Part shown: one piece after another, positions 18,667 through 27,843 of the stretch
Layout of the letters: the number at the start of each line of letters is the position of its first letter
Position numbering within the stretch: the first letter of the stretch is position 1
Assembly: GCF_003049685.1 (NCBI RefSeq)
Contig: NZ_PYSY02000001.1
Coordinates: 1,612,001 to 1,676,000, forward strand
Direction of reading: 5' to 3'
Origin: Brucella pituitosa
GTDB lineage: Bacteria; Pseudomonadota; Alphaproteobacteria; Rhizobiales; Rhizobiaceae
Length of the DNA: 64,000 nt
Translations under genes and position numbers: made by a program
Notes under the pieces: generated by a model
Told to the model about the DNA's origin: nothing
The model's input: only the letters and a program-made list of their open reading frames with translations
Database searches by the model: none

Positions 18667-19566
18667 ATGTCCCGATCCGTTTCCCTCATTGCTACACTGA
18701 TTGCCAATCCGGCCAAAGCGCTGCTTGCTCCATCGCTGGGGATTAAAGCCTCGGCGGCAGTGAATGCAACCGGACTTTATTGGCTGGCTGACGGCATCGC
18801 CTGCGACATACCGCTTGCCTCTGGCATCTCCCACGAAGAAGCAGAAAACACTCTGCGCGCTTCTCTCGATGGTGCACCTGTCGATGTGGTGGTGCAGGAA
18901 CAGGATAGCCGACGCAAGAAAATTCTGATTGCAGACATGGATTCCACCATGATCCAGCAGGAATGCATTGACGAACTGGCCGAAGAAGCTGGCCTTCGCG
19001 AACATGTTGCAGCCATTACAGCCCGCGCCATGAACGGCGAAATTGAATTCGAGCCAGCACTTCGAGAGCGTGTCGCTCTTCTTAAAGGTCTGCCGTTGTC
19101 AGTCATCGATAAGGTTATCTCCACGCGCATCTCGCTGATGCCGGGCGGCGTTGAACTTGTGCGTACCATGCGCAAACACGGCGCATATACCGCTTTGGTG
19201 TCCGGTGGCTTCACCTCGTTTACACGTCGCGTTGCAGAAATGATTGGCTTCAATGAAGACCGCGCCAACACGCTCCTTCACGATGGCGCACATTTAAGCG
19301 GCACCGTTTCAGACCCTATCCTTGGACGCGAAGCGAAGGTTGAAAAGCTCGTTGAAATCGCTGATCGTCTCGGCCTTACGCCGCAGGATGCGATTGCAGT
19401 GGGTGATGGTGCCAACGACCTTGGCATGATCCAGCTTGCAGGGACAGGCGTGGCCCTTCATGCAAAACCTGCAGTCGCAGCCCAGGCCAAGGTCCGTATT
19501 GACCATGGCGACCTGACCGCCCTTCTCTATATTCAAGGCTATCGTAAATCGGATTTCGTTGAATGA
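18667..19566 (+). CDS. serB: Phosphoserine phosphatase
   Basis: A 299-aa HAD-family enzyme that dephosphorylates phosphoserine in the last step of serine synthesis. HAD motifs: the nucleophile pair D90-x-D92 in IADMDSTMIQQECIDELAEEAG, SGGFTSFTRR, and AVGDGANDLGMIQLAG. The N-terminal 80 residues form an ACT-like region. I take ATG 18667, since GTAGGAA is well spaced for it and too close to the ATG at 18658. Its stop overlaps the following GNAT gene (ATGA). Confidence 0.95.
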   Translation: MSRSVSLIATLIANPAKALLAPSLGIKASAAVNATGLYWLADGIACDIPLASGISHEEAENTLRASLDGAPVDVVVQEQDSRRKKILIADMDSTMIQQECIDELAEEAGLREHVAAITARAMNGEIEFEPALRERVALLKGLPLSVIDKVISTRISLMPGGVELVRTMRKHGAYTALVSGGFTSFTRRVAEMIGFNEDRANTLLHDGAHLSGTVSDPILGREAKVEKLVEIADRLGLTPQDAIAVGDGANDLGMIQLAGTGVALHAKPAVAAQAKVRIDHGDLTALLYIQGYRKSDFVE

Positions 19567-20114
19567 TCATTCTGGAAACGCCTCGCCTCATCATCCGCAA
19601 CTGGGAAGATCGTGATCGTGAACTGCTTCACGTGATCAACTCCGATGATGAAGTGATGCGTTTCTTTCCGTTCCGCCGCAATCGTGCGGAATCGGATGCA
19701 CTGTTTGAGCTTCTTCAAATCATGATCTCAGAAACCGGCTTTGGCTTTTATGCTCTCGAAGAAAAGCAAAGCGGACAATGCATCGGTTTTGCGGGGCTGG
19801 CGCGCACTGATCTGGAACCACATTTTCCAAACGGCACTGTCGAAATTGGCTGGCGACTCGCACGGCCATTCTGGGGCAAAGGCTATGTGACGGAAGCAGG
19901 CAAAGCGCTTCTCGCCTATGCCTTCGAAACATTGGAATTGCCTGAAGTCGTGTCCTTCGCAGTCTCCAACAACGACCGCTCGACATCTGTCATGCAGCGC
20001 ATTGGCATGGTTCGCGATGCAGCAAGCGACTTCGATCATCCGCGCGTACCAGATGAGATGCCACATCTCAAACGCCATGTCGTCTATCGGACCATCACGC
20101 CTGCGAAGAACTGA
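19563..20114 (+). CDS. GNAT family N-acetyltransferase (RimJ/RimL type)
   Basis: A 183-aa acetyltransferase. Pattern: LETPRLIIRNWEDRDRELL at the start, VEIGWRLARPFWGKGYVTEAGKALLAYAFETL (acetyl-CoA-binding motif A with the RPFWGKGY loop) and VVSFAVSNNDRSTSVMQRIGM at the end. This is the pattern of RimJ/RimL-like enzymes that acetylate protein N-termini or small amines. The start codon overlaps the serB stop, so the two are translated in a coupled way. The acceptor is unknown. Confidence 0.88.
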   Translation: MIILETPRLIIRNWEDRDRELLHVINSDDEVMRFFPFRRNRAESDALFELLQIMISETGFGFYALEEKQSGQCIGFAGLARTDLEPHFPNGTVEIGWRLARPFWGKGYVTEAGKALLAYAFETLELPEVVSFAVSNNDRSTSVMQRIGMVRDAASDFDHPRVPDEMPHLKRHVVYRTITPAKN

Positions 20115-20160
20115 ATCACATTCAGAGCCAATTCCTGCAAGTGATTCAGAACACAAACAA

Positions 20161-20192
20161 AAAAGGCGTCGCAACACTTTGCGACGCCTTTT
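20161..20192 (+). terminator. Terminator after the serB-GNAT operon
   Basis: AAAAGGCGTCGCAA pairs with TTGCGACGCCTTTT around a four-base loop, followed by ACTTTT. A strong intrinsic terminator. Confidence 0.88.
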
Positions 20193-20213
20193 ACTTTTAA
20201 CAAGGCAAAAACC

Positions 20214-20314
20214 TAGAGCGGTTTCAGTCAACACGGAGTCGCTGGAACCGCTCTAAGTGTTTGTTTCATCGCATTATCCAACGCAAACCGCTTCGCACTT
20301 TTGCTGGAAATGCT
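20214..20314. repeat. Intergenic mosaic repeat, copy 2 (inverted)
   Basis: Inverted homolog of the 10600-10701 repeat. It ends with a CTAGAGCGGTT..AACCGCTCTA palindrome on the left and AAAGTGCG/AGCGGTT blocks on the right, and abuts the protease stop codon. Confidence 0.7.
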
Positions 20315-21924
20315 CAGTCGATACGGATTGTCACGAAACGCAGCTCGCCCGAACGCGAAGCAAGCATCAGAAGTGCATTCTTGCGGCCCTCGCGGCGCAA
20401 GGCATCGATCCGCTTCTTCACATCGGCAGGTGTTTTCACCGTGACCTGACCGATATCGACAATAACATCACCGGTTTCAACGCGCTTCTCACCGGCAGCA
20501 GAACCCGGAGCAACGTAGAGCACGGCAACGCCTTGCACATCTTCGGCGATGCCAAATTCACCGCGAACATCATCACTGATCTCCGCAAGCTTCATGCCCA
20601 TCACAGTTGTGCCGGCCTGCTCCTTCTGTTCTTTTTTCTGAGTATCAGGCTTTGACGCATCGGGTGCTTCTGCACCGTCTTCGCCCTCTTCCATGTCTGG
20701 TGGAGGAGCCTGATCTTCGGCCGCCGCTTCAGTGCTCTTATCGTCTTCAACCAGACGTCCGAGCTTGACCTTTATGGTTTTCTCTTCACCGTCACGAACG
20801 ACGACAACATCGACCTCGTCACCGACTGCACTTTCAGCGACAAGACGTGGCAGATCCCGAGCACGTTCAACCGGCTTGCCATCGTAGCGGATCACCACGT
20901 CACCCGCCTTGATAGCCGTATTGTCGACGCCTGAATTTTCAATCAATCCGGCGATCAAAGCGCCTTTCGCGTCTTTCAGACCAAGGCTCTGCGCAATATC
21001 TTCGGTAACTGGCTGCAGACGTACACCAAGCCAGCCGCGGCGCACTTCACCAAATTCTTTCAGCTGATCGATGACACCGACGGCCATTTCAGCTGGAATT
21101 GCAAAGCCAATACCAATCGAACCACCCGACGGCGAATAGATTGCCGTATTGATGCCGATTACCTTGCCATCCATATCGAAAAGTGGACCGCCGGAATTAC
21201 CCCGGTTGATCGCCGCATCGGTCTGGATGAAGTCGTCATAAGGCCCAGACTGAATATCGCGCTTGCGGGCCGAAATAATACCGGCTGTCACAGTGCCACC
21301 AAGACCGAAGGGGTTGCCGATCGCCAGAACCCAGTCACCAATGCGCGCCTTTTCGGAATTACCAAACTGCACTGCGGTGAGCTTATGTTTGGTCGGATCA
21401 ACTTTCAGCACAGCTAGATCGGTTTTGGTATCCTTGCCGACAAGATCGGCCTTGAGCTTCGAGCCATCAACGAAATTCACTTCGATTTCATCGGCATCGG
21501 CAATGACGTGGTTGTTCGTTACGATATAGCCCTTTTCGGCATCTATTACAAAACCGGAACCAAGCGACTGCACTTTGCGCGAATCGTTGTTTTTACCGCC
21601 GTCCTTGTCATTGAAGAAGTCATTGAAGAACTCCTGAAATGGAGAACCTTCCGGAACCTGCGGCATTGGTACGCCGCCATCGCCTTCGCCGTCTTCCTTG
21701 ACTGTCTGCGATGTCGAAATATTTACGACTGCATCCAGAAGCCCCTCAGCAAGATCGGCCACCGAGCCCGGTCCTTGGCGTACCGGCGCAGTCTGTTGCG
21801 CCCCGGCTTGCTGAGCAATTGCAGGCGGCATGCCAATCGCCACTGTCCCCGTAAAACTCATCGCTCCAAGAGCCACGGTTGCTAAAAGGGTGCGAGTAAA
21901 TCCCGCCTTGGGTGCAATTGCCAT
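20314..21924 (-). CDS. degP: Do/DegP-family periplasmic serine protease
   Basis: A 536-aa HtrA-type protease. A signal peptide ends near AIAQQ (about residue 38). The trypsin-like triad is H139 in IVTNNHVI, D169 in KTDLAVLK and S244 in NRGNSGGPLFD. Two PDZ domains follow (about 300-390 and 445-535), separated by an acidic linker rich in E, D and K. ATG 21924 is chosen because GGAG lies 9 bases upstream and a signal peptide begins directly. It degrades or refolds damaged envelope proteins. It is the last gene of the leftward hflK-hflC run. Confidence 0.93.
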   Translation of the reverse strand: MAIAPKAGFTRTLLATVALGAMSFTGTVAIGMPPAIAQQAGAQQTAPVRQGPGSVADLAEGLLDAVVNISTSQTVKEDGEGDGGVPMPQVPEGSPFQEFFNDFFNDKDGGKNNDSRKVQSLGSGFVIDAEKGYIVTNNHVIADADEIEVNFVDGSKLKADLVGKDTKTDLAVLKVDPTKHKLTAVQFGNSEKARIGDWVLAIGNPFGLGGTVTAGIISARKRDIQSGPYDDFIQTDAAINRGNSGGPLFDMDGKVIGINTAIYSPSGGSIGIGFAIPAEMAVGVIDQLKEFGEVRRGWLGVRLQPVTEDIAQSLGLKDAKGALIAGLIENSGVDNTAIKAGDVVIRYDGKPVERARDLPRLVAESAVGDEVDVVVVRDGEEKTIKVKLGRLVEDDKSTEAAAEDQAPPPDMEEGEDGAEAPDASKPDTQKKEQKEQAGTTVMGMKLAEISDDVRGEFGIAEDVQGVAVLYVAPGSAAGEKRVETGDVIVDIGQVTVKTPADVKKRIDALRREGRKNALLMLASRSGELRFVTIRID

Positions 21925-22042
21925 GAAGCTCTGCTCCGTTTCTGTCTGCGGTGATAAATCGAGAAGATTAGATCGCTGCAAAATACGGCCTGTTTACGGC
22001 CCCGCATAGAGCGGTGAGCAGAAATATGATGGATGAAGTGGC

Positions 22043-22228
22043 TTATCCCCTGACAAGCCAGACAATGAAGACGCCGATTGCCAGCGCTGAAAGCCCTGCA
22101 ATCCGAAGCATGCTTTCCGGCGTCTCGGATGCATCGCGGGCAAGCTTCCTGGCGAAAAAAGGAAAGCCGCCGTAGAGCAGCCCTTCAAAGACGAAGAGAA
22201 GTCCTACGGCGGCCAGAAAATCGCTCAT
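22043..22228 (-). CDS. DUF2065 family small membrane protein
   Basis: A 61-aa protein with two hydrophobic helices (about 4-25 and 42-60) linked by a charged loop; the LLFVFEGLLYGGFPFFARKLA segment is the family signature. Homologs (YjeT in E. coli) sit beside hflK-hflC, as here, 15 bases after hflC. Function unknown; context suggests association with the HflKC membrane complex. Confidence 0.8.
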   Translation of the reverse strand: MSDFLAAVGLLFVFEGLLYGGFPFFARKLARDASETPESMLRIAGLSALAIGVFIVWLVRG

Positions 22229-22243
22229 TTGCGATAATCTCTC

Positions 22244-23146
22244 TTACTGCGACGGCGTTGCCAGTTTCCCGCCAGCATCACGGAAGAACTTGAAGAACTC
22301 CGAATCCGGTGAGAGAACAAGCGTCGTGTCTGGCGTCTGGAGAGCTTCACGATAGGCTGCCATCGAACGATAGAAGGCAAAGAAACCTGGATCTTTCGAG
22401 GCAGATTGAGCGAAGATATCACTCCGTTGTGCTTCGCCTTCACCGCGAAGGATTTCAGATTCCTTGCGTGCCTCGGCAACCGTTTCGACAACCTGACGAT
22501 CAGCAATAGCGCGGATACGCTGTGCTGCTTCCCGACCACGGGCACGCAGACGTTCTGCTTCTGCAAGACGTTCTGCCTTCATGCGGTCATAGGTCTGCTG
22601 CGAGACTTCAGCCGTCAGATCGGTACGACGAATACGAACATCTTCGATGGTCAGACCAAGTGAAGTCGCATCGGCGCGCATCTGGTTAGCGACTTCGCGC
22701 ATCATGTCGCCACGCTCTTCGGAGAGTGCAGCTTCAAAGCCACGCTGGCCGTAAACACCACGCAATGCTGCATCGAGACGCGTACGCAGGCGCTGTTCGG
22801 CGAGCAGGGTGCTGCCCGAAACAGTTTCACGGAACTTGCGAGCATCGGTAATGCGATAAACGAGGAAAGCATCCACGTCGTAGAACTTACCGCCCGAAAC
22901 CTGAACGCGGATATCGTCGAGATCAAAGCGCAGAAGACGGTCATCAATCAACTGCACAGTATCGGCATCAAGAAAGCCGAAAGGCAGCTTGAAATATATA
23001 CCCGGTTCGGTCTTTACAGCAACGATCTGACCGAAGCGCAGAACGATTGCCTGCTGGCGTTCGGTGACGATGAAGGTGGCCGAATATGCCAGGAAAAGGA
23101 TGACGGCGATGATACCGCCAATAATCGGAAGCCTGTTCTGAGACAT
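22244..23146 (-). CDS. hflC: FtsH protease modulator HflC
   Basis: A 300-aa SPFH/prohibitin-family protein. One N-terminal membrane helix (GGIIAVILFLAYSATFIV, about 10-27) is followed by the periplasmic SPFH domain (QQAIVLRFGQIVAV) and a long helical region with ERLAEAERLRARGREAAQ. It forms a large cage with HflK around the FtsH protease and modulates its access to membrane substrates. Its start overlaps the hflK stop by one base (TAATG). Confidence 0.95.
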   Translation of the reverse strand: MSQNRLPIIGGIIAVILFLAYSATFIVTERQQAIVLRFGQIVAVKTEPGIYFKLPFGFLDADTVQLIDDRLLRFDLDDIRVQVSGGKFYDVDAFLVYRITDARKFRETVSGSTLLAEQRLRTRLDAALRGVYGQRGFEAALSEERGDMMREVANQMRADATSLGLTIEDVRIRRTDLTAEVSQQTYDRMKAERLAEAERLRARGREAAQRIRAIADRQVVETVAEARKESEILRGEGEAQRSDIFAQSASKDPGFFAFYRSMAAYREALQTPDTTLVLSPDSEFFKFFRDAGGKLATPSQ

Positions 23147-24306
23147 TACTGTGCACCTCCGCCGGTTGTGGTTGCGTTCGCGCCGGGACGCGGCTGCTGA
23201 CGCATAAGTTCGTTCAGAGGCAGATAAGGCACAACTTCTTTTCCAGGCTCCACGATGACTTTTTTCGTGCTCTTCAGTACCTGTTCCATCGTTTCAAGGA
23301 AAAGACGGTTACGGGTAACTTCCGGCGACTTCAGATATTCACCAAGTACCGAGCTAAAACGCTGGGCTTCACCTTCAGCTTCCTGAACGACACGGTTTTT
23401 GTAAGCTGCTGCTTCTTCACGAAGCTGGGCTGCTTCACCGCGTGCCTGACCAAGACGCTGGTTGGAATACTGGTTGGATTCTTCTACGAAGCGATCTTCG
23501 TCCTGTTCAGCACGCTGTACTTCATCAAATGCATCGGCCACTTCACGAGGCGGTGCTGCATCTTCGATAGAAACGGCATTAACCTGAATACCGGTATTGT
23601 AGCGGTCAAGCGTCGCCTGAACGATGTCACGAACGCTCTGTGCAATCGCAGCACGGTTGTCACGGAAAACATCCTGAGCCGGTCTGCGGCCGACGATCTC
23701 ACGGATCGCACTTTCAGAAACCTGCTGGACCATCGAGTCCGGATTATCGACATTGAAGAGATAAGCGCGCGGATCGGAAACGCGGTAAAGCACCGAGAAC
23801 TGAACATTGACGATATTCTGATCGCCTGTCAGCATCAGCCCTTGCGTGGCGCTACGCGAGCCCTGCCCACCGATATTGATCTGCTTTTCGACGATCTGTG
23901 CCTTTTCATAGGTTTCGATCGGCCAGAAATGGAAATGCAGGCCTGGCTCGGAAACTTCAGCCTTTGGCTTACCAAAGCGGAGTTCTACAGCAAGTTCATC
24001 AGGCTGGACGGTATAGATGGATTGGAATAGCCAGAAACCCAGCACCGCTGCGCCGATGAGGAAAAATACGCCGCGATTGCTGCCGCCTTTGCCACCGCCG
24101 CCACCTGGGAAAACCTTCTTCAGACGGTCCTGGCCCTTGCGAAGAATATCCTCGAGATCAGGCGGTGTGTTCTGTCCACCACCGCGCGGTCCTTTCGGTC
24201 CCTGCCCCCATGGGCCGCCATTGCCGCCGTTATTATTGTTATTGTTATTATTATCGCCGCCGCCACCCCATGGGCCACCGCCGCCGTTCTGATTACTCCA
24301 GGGCAT
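23146..24306 (-). CDS. hflK: FtsH protease modulator HflK
   Basis: A 386-aa partner of HflC. The N-terminus is low-complexity, very rich in Gly, Asn and Trp (two GGGG/NNNN runs), typical for HflK. The membrane helix GVFFLIGAAVLGFWLFQSIYTV comes next, then the SPFH domain starting VQPDELAVELRFG and a helical C-terminus. The ATG at 24306 (MPWSNQNGG) has GAGGTGAGG immediately before it. The gene lies downstream of thyA-folA in the same direction. Confidence 0.95.
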   Translation of the reverse strand: MPWSNQNGGGGPWGGGGDNNNNNNNNGGNGGPWGQGPKGPRGGGQNTPPDLEDILRKGQDRLKKVFPGGGGGKGGSNRGVFFLIGAAVLGFWLFQSIYTVQPDELAVELRFGKPKAEVSEPGLHFHFWPIETYEKAQIVEKQINIGGQGSRSATQGLMLTGDQNIVNVQFSVLYRVSDPRAYLFNVDNPDSMVQQVSESAIREIVGRRPAQDVFRDNRAAIAQSVRDIVQATLDRYNTGIQVNAVSIEDAAPPREVADAFDEVQRAEQDEDRFVEESNQYSNQRLGQARGEAAQLREEAAAYKNRVVQEAEGEAQRFSSVLGEYLKSPEVTRNRLFLETMEQVLKSTKKVIVEPGKEVVPYLPLNELMRQQPRPGANATTTGGGAQ

Positions 24307-24430
24307 CCTCACCTCTCGTCCGGGAGACGGGAAAGCAAGCGCCACCTCCCGTCATCAACTAATGTTACCGTTTTATAGGCATCGCGAGGGCCGCTTTCAA
24401 CGTGAGGCGGCAAATTTCCTGCGTTATAAT

Positions 24431-24955
24431 TTACGCAACACGCCGTTCATATCGAATATAGCGTGTTGGATGGCTGTCTTTCTCGCCTGCAGGCACATCC
24501 TCGGTCGAAACGGCCTGCCAGACTTCCGAATCGATTTCAGGGAAATATGTGTCTCCATCGATCATGGCCAGGACGCGGGTGAGATGCACCACATCCGCCA
24601 ATGGTAGCCCCTGCGCATAGATGTTGCCACCACCAATAATGCAGACTTCATCAACATTAAGCCCAGCCGCAAGCCTGCGTCCCAGATCAATTGCATCTTC
24701 AAGCGAACCAACCACCTGTGCGCTTTCCGCAGTAAATGCGGCATCGCGTGTCACAACGATATTGGGGCGCCCCGGCAAAGGACGACCGATGGAATCCCAC
24801 GTACGGCGCCCCATGATGACAGGTTTGCCCAATGTCAGTGCCTTGAAACGCTTAAGATCAGTCGACAGCTTCCATGGCATGTCATTGTCACGACCAATGA
24901 CACCGTTTTCAGCAGCAGCTACGATGATCGATACAATCGGCTTCCGAGTTGTCAT
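24431..24955 (-). CDS. folA: Dihydrofolate reductase
   Basis: A 174-aa enzyme reducing dihydrofolate with NADPH. Landmarks: IVAAAENGVIGRDNDMPWKL at the start with the catalytic acid D33 in STDLKRFKALT, the NADPH site VIMGRRTWDSIGRPLPGRPNIVVTRD, and IGGGNIYAQGL. It is a normal chromosomal type. It follows thyA by three bases, so the enzyme that makes dihydrofolate (ThyA) and the one that recycles it are cotranscribed. Confidence 0.95.
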   Translation of the reverse strand: MTTRKPIVSIIVAAAENGVIGRDNDMPWKLSTDLKRFKALTLGKPVIMGRRTWDSIGRPLPGRPNIVVTRDAAFTAESAQVVGSLEDAIDLGRRLAAGLNVDEVCIIGGGNIYAQGLPLADVVHLTRVLAMIDGDTYFPEIDSEVWQAVSTEDVPAGEKDSHPTRYIRYERRVA

Positions 24956-24958
24956 GTC

Positions 24959-25753
24959 TTACACCGCAATCGGAGCTTTGATCGTTGGGTCGGCTTCGTA
25001 GCCGACAAGTTCAAAATCCTCGAAGCGGAAATCAAACAGGTCCTTCACATCCGGATTGATGCGCATTGTCGGCAATTGCTTCGGTGTGCGGGTCAGTTGC
25101 AAACGCGCCTGTTCGAAATGGTTCGAATAGATATGCGCGTCACCCAGCGTGTGAACGAAATCACCCGGCTCGAGCCCTGCAACCTGTGCAATCATCATCG
25201 TTAGCAATGCATAGGACGCAATGTTGAATGGAACACCCAGGAAGATATCTGCCGAACGCTGATAAAGCTGGCAGGATAGCTTGCCATCCGACACGTAAAA
25301 CTGAAACAGGCAATGGCACGGTGGCAGAGCCATTTCATCGACCAGTGCCGGATTCCACGCGGACACGATCAAACGTCGTGAATTAGGATTTTCCCGCAAC
25401 ATCTTCAAAAGATTCGCTATCTGGTCGATGTGACGGCCATCCGGTGCAGGCCATGAGCGCCACTGATAGCCATAGACCGGACCGAGATCACCATTTTCAT
25501 CAGCCCACTCATCCCAGATCGAAACGCCGTTTTCCTTGAGATACGCGATGTTGGTATCACCTTTGAGGAACCACAGCAGCTCATGGATGATCGAGCGCAG
25601 ATGTAGCTTTTTCGTCGTCAAAACCGGAAAGCCTTCGGCGAGATTAAACCGCATCTGATAACCGAACACCGAACGCGTGCCTGTACCGGTCCGATCACCA
25701 CGGTCAGAACCATTATCGAGCACATGCTGGAGAAGGTCGAGATAGGTACGCAT
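24959..25753 (-). CDS. thyA: Thymidylate synthase
   Basis: A 264-aa enzyme, the same length as E. coli ThyA. It methylates dUMP using methylenetetrahydrofolate. The catalytic cysteine is C146 in [14 protein letters not shown]; phosphate-binding RTGTGT is at 21-26, [11 protein letters not shown] precedes the active site, and [14 protein letters not shown] and the terminal IKAPIAV are conserved. It heads the leftward run thyA-folA-hflK-hflC-DUF2065-degP. Confidence 0.97.
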   Translation of the reverse strand: MRTYLDLLQHVLDNGSDRGDRTGTGTRSVFGYQMRFNLAEGFPVLTTKKLHLRSIIHELLWFLKGDTNIAYLKENGVSIWDEWADENGDLGPVYGYQWRSWPAPDGRHIDQIANLLKMLRENPNSRRLIVSAWNPALVDEMALPPCHCLFQFYVSDGKLSCQLYQRSADIFLGVPFNIASYALLTMMIAQVAGLEPGDFVHTLGDAHIYSNHFEQARLQLTRTPKQLPTMRINPDVKDLFDFRFEDFELVGYEADPTIKAPIAV

Positions 25754-25798
25754 AGGGATTACTTTCCGGGCCGATTCGTTTTAACACCACTATAAAGA

Positions 25799-25827
25799 AA
25801 AACCTCGGCGCGACGAGGCACCGAGGT
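25799..25827 (-). terminator. Terminator after the DUF2853 gene
   Basis: ACCTCGG pairs with CCGAGGT with extra inner GC pairs; read leftward it is followed by TTTTTC. It separates the DUF2853 gene from thyA. Confidence 0.8.
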
Positions 25828-25854
25828 CTCAAACTCCACAAGGGAGTGATATTA

Positions 25855-26166
25855 TTAGAGATCGCCGAGCTTATCGAGCTGTTTGGCCACGAGATAATAG
25901 AAGGTGACGCGGTGCTTGTTGCGATCGCCCTTCATGACTTCTGCCACGTGATTGACCACTTCTTCAGCTTTCGCAGCATCCGCAACACCGAGCTTTTTCG
26001 CCACCCAGCTGTCGCGAACGCGCTTCAATTCTTCCGGGTCCGTCGCTGAAACGAGAGAGGAATCGCGATTGCGCAGCGCAATACCGAGATGCTTTACGAT
26101 CTTCCCGACAACGGCTTCATCAGCGCCAGCATCATAACGACGTACATCCGCGAGATATTCACTCAT
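25855..26166 (-). CDS. DUF2853 family protein
   Basis: A 103-aa soluble helical protein. The ATG at 26166 (MSEYLADVRRYDAGADEAVV) has GGAG about 11 bases upstream. The NHVAEVMKGDRNKHRVTFYYLVAKQL C-terminal block is the family signature. Structure of homologs is a small helical bundle; function is unknown. It has its own terminator and lies between thyA and ssrA. Confidence 0.75.
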   Translation of the reverse strand: MSEYLADVRRYDAGADEAVVGKIVKHLGIALRNRDSSLVSATDPEELKRVRDSWVAKKLGVADAAKAEEVVNHVAEVMKGDRNKHRVTFYYLVAKQLDKLGDL

Positions 26167-26380
26167 ATATCCACTCTCCTTCGATTGGGCTTTGCCCCGT
26201 TTAAACCTCCGCCAGAACCGGAGAATTTCGATCCCTATCAGGCATGCACTGATAGTGTGCTGAGGATTGACCAGCGGAAGCTGGCTGTCAATTAAAAATG
26301 AACGCAAAAAGCGAAGGCCTTCGACCGCCAACAACCTGTAAAATCACAACTACCCTCTTCCAATCGCGAGGAAGGACGCC

Positions 26381-26392
26381 TATATACGGCAT
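26381..26392 (+). promoter_or_regulatory. Putative -10 region of ssrA
   Basis: TATATA (26381-26386) lies just before the tmRNA acceptor piece. A weak -35 (TTCCAA, 26358-26363) stands 17 bases upstream. The start would be near 26393. Confidence 0.4.
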
Positions 26393-26735
26393 GTCAGCGC
26401 AAGCTGACTATGGTGATAAATGGACGATGTAATAAACCTATTGGACCCGGGGGCGGTACCCGGCGCCTCCACCAGAACACAAGATGCTTCAGAAGCAAGT
26501 TGTGCTGTGGCGGGGGCGAAATAGGATCGACAAGGGTGTAAAGATCGCTCTTTTGCTCGGCATGATACCACCGTTATCGGGTCAATTGAGTAGTTGCAAA
26601 TGACAACAAAGCTCAGGGTTACGCTCTCGCTGCCTAATGGCGGTGCGGGAAACCCACTCTAAAGCCCTTAGGGTTAGCACCTTAAGGCGGGGTTCGGAGG
26701 CACCTGGCAACAGAAGCCTCCACTTCGTTTCCTTA
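26393..26735 (+). ncRNA. ssrA: Circularly permuted two-piece tmRNA
   Basis: Rescues stalled ribosomes and tags their products. The order is permuted as in other alphaproteobacteria. First comes the acceptor piece, with a T-stem CCGGG/CCCGG and a 3' end GCGCCTCCACCA (CCA at 26472-26474). A 37-base spacer with a hairpin follows (26475-26511). Then the coding piece begins GGGGGCG at 26512, pairing with CGCCTCC to form the acceptor stem. The tag frame 26596-26634 encodes ANDNKAQGYALAA, then TAA. A closing GGAGGC/GCCTCC stem lies at 26696-26721. The ends are estimates. The 3' end is the integration site of the neighbouring phage element. Confidence 0.92.
26713..26725 (+). repeat. Left attachment site repeat of the satellite (att)
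   Basis: GAAGCCTCCACTT, identical to 38366-38378, in the 3' end of ssrA. It sits 33 bases from the integrase stop, as expected for an element that targets ssrA. Identity beyond these 13 bases is only partial. Confidence 0.75.
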
Positions 26736-26757
26736 CTCATAACCGATTGATTTTTGG

Positions 26758-27843
26758 TCATTTTAGTTTTCCAGTTTTCAACTGTTTTACAGTTTCGTTC
26801 TGTTTCCGTTTTTTTAGATCGATCAAAATAGCCTGTCCGCCCATCTTGCGATCAGCGTAACGGCTATATCTTTCGACCATCTGTGGACTCATTCCGACCG
26901 CATCACATATCTGCGGTGCACTAAATCCATCTTGGCGCAAACGAATGACCGCATTGGCACGCAAACCGTGCCAGACTACATCTTCGATCACCGGCTGGCC
27001 TGTTCGAGCGTCATTCAACCACTTCCACATAAGATTGGTTGTGAACGGTTTGCCGTTGTCTTGATAAAGAAATGGGCCGGGCCTTTTTTCCCATTTCGCC
27101 ATTTCTGATTCCAGTTCTGGGAAGATTGGACACCAAGGGCGAACGCCGGTCTTCTTTTGTGGAAGGCTAAAGCCGCCCTCATCGATATCGTTCCAGCCAA
27201 GCCGCACAACATCACTTATTCTCTGTCCGGTATATCGTGCGAGAACGTAAGCGCGGTGCAACATGCCTGTGAAATTCTTGTCCGCGAATGCAAGCTGATC
27301 AGGCGTCCACGGCTTATGCCCCTCGCCTTGCTGAAAATGAGCCACACCTTGCGTTGGATCACGGCCTAGCAATTCACGCGGACCGCTGGCCCATCGGCAC
27401 ATTGCACGCAAAGCGTCGAGAAGGTTGTTTGCGGCACCCGGCGTAGTTGCGCCAATCTTTTCCATTAAGGCTTGAACATGAGACGGCCTGAGAGCCTCAG
27501 CTTGCAAATCACCCCAAACCTTACGGACGATTCGCAATTGCCGTCGATACTGTTCTGTAGTGCTGACGGCTAATTTGCGCGGCAATCCGGGCCATGCAGC
27601 CTCATATGCATCAATCAATGCGCCTATGGTACCGTCGACAACTGGTCCGCTGATACCTTGTGCCTGCCGGACAGCTTGCCAAAACTCAGGAGAATGTGGA
27701 TCGTTGGGAAGCTTAACCCGCTCCCCAACATGATTTGTGCCCCGGCCTGTCTGATAGTAAAAATACTCTTTGCCGCGTGAAACGACACGGTGAACACCTT
27801 TTGGCAGCGATACGGTTGCCGGCCTACGATGCTTGCGAGACAT
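26758..27843 (-). CDS. int: Tyrosine-recombinase integrase
   Basis: A 361-aa phage-type integrase. The N-terminal arm-binding and SAM-like core-binding region (about 70-170) precedes the catalytic domain. Catalytic residues read as R208 in YTGQRISDV, K230/K231 in PQKKTG, H292-x-x-R295 in VWHGLRANAVIRL and the nucleophile Y326 or Y329 in MVERYSRYADRKM. The stop codon lies 33 bases from the att repeat in ssrA, so it is the integrase of this element. Its start overlaps the end of the excisionase-like gene by 20 bases. Confidence 0.93.
   Translation of the reverse strand: MSRKHRRPATVSLPKGVHRVVSRGKEYFYYQTGRGTNHVGERVKLPNDPHSPEFWQAVRQAQGISGPVVDGTIGALIDAYEAAWPGLPRKLAVSTTEQYRRQLRIVRKVWGDLQAEALRPSHVQALMEKIGATTPGAANNLLDALRAMCRWASGPRELLGRDPTQGVAHFQQGEGHKPWTPDQLAFADKNFTGMLHRAYVLARYTGQRISDVVRLGWNDIDEGGFSLPQKKTGVRPWCPIFPELESEMAKWEKRPGPFLYQDNGKPFTTNLMWKWLNDARTGQPVIEDVVWHGLRANAVIRLRQDGFSAPQICDAVGMSPQMVERYSRYADRKMGGQAILIDLKKRKQNETVKQLKTGKLK

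Noticed and set aside
24017..24292. Proline-rich open frame on the plus strand
   Set aside because: It is the complement of the Gly/Asn-rich N-terminus of HflK, which explains its composition.
26380..26571. Open frame on the minus strand next to the integrase
   Set aside because: It overlaps the tmRNA acceptor and spacer; the RNA fits the sequence far better.
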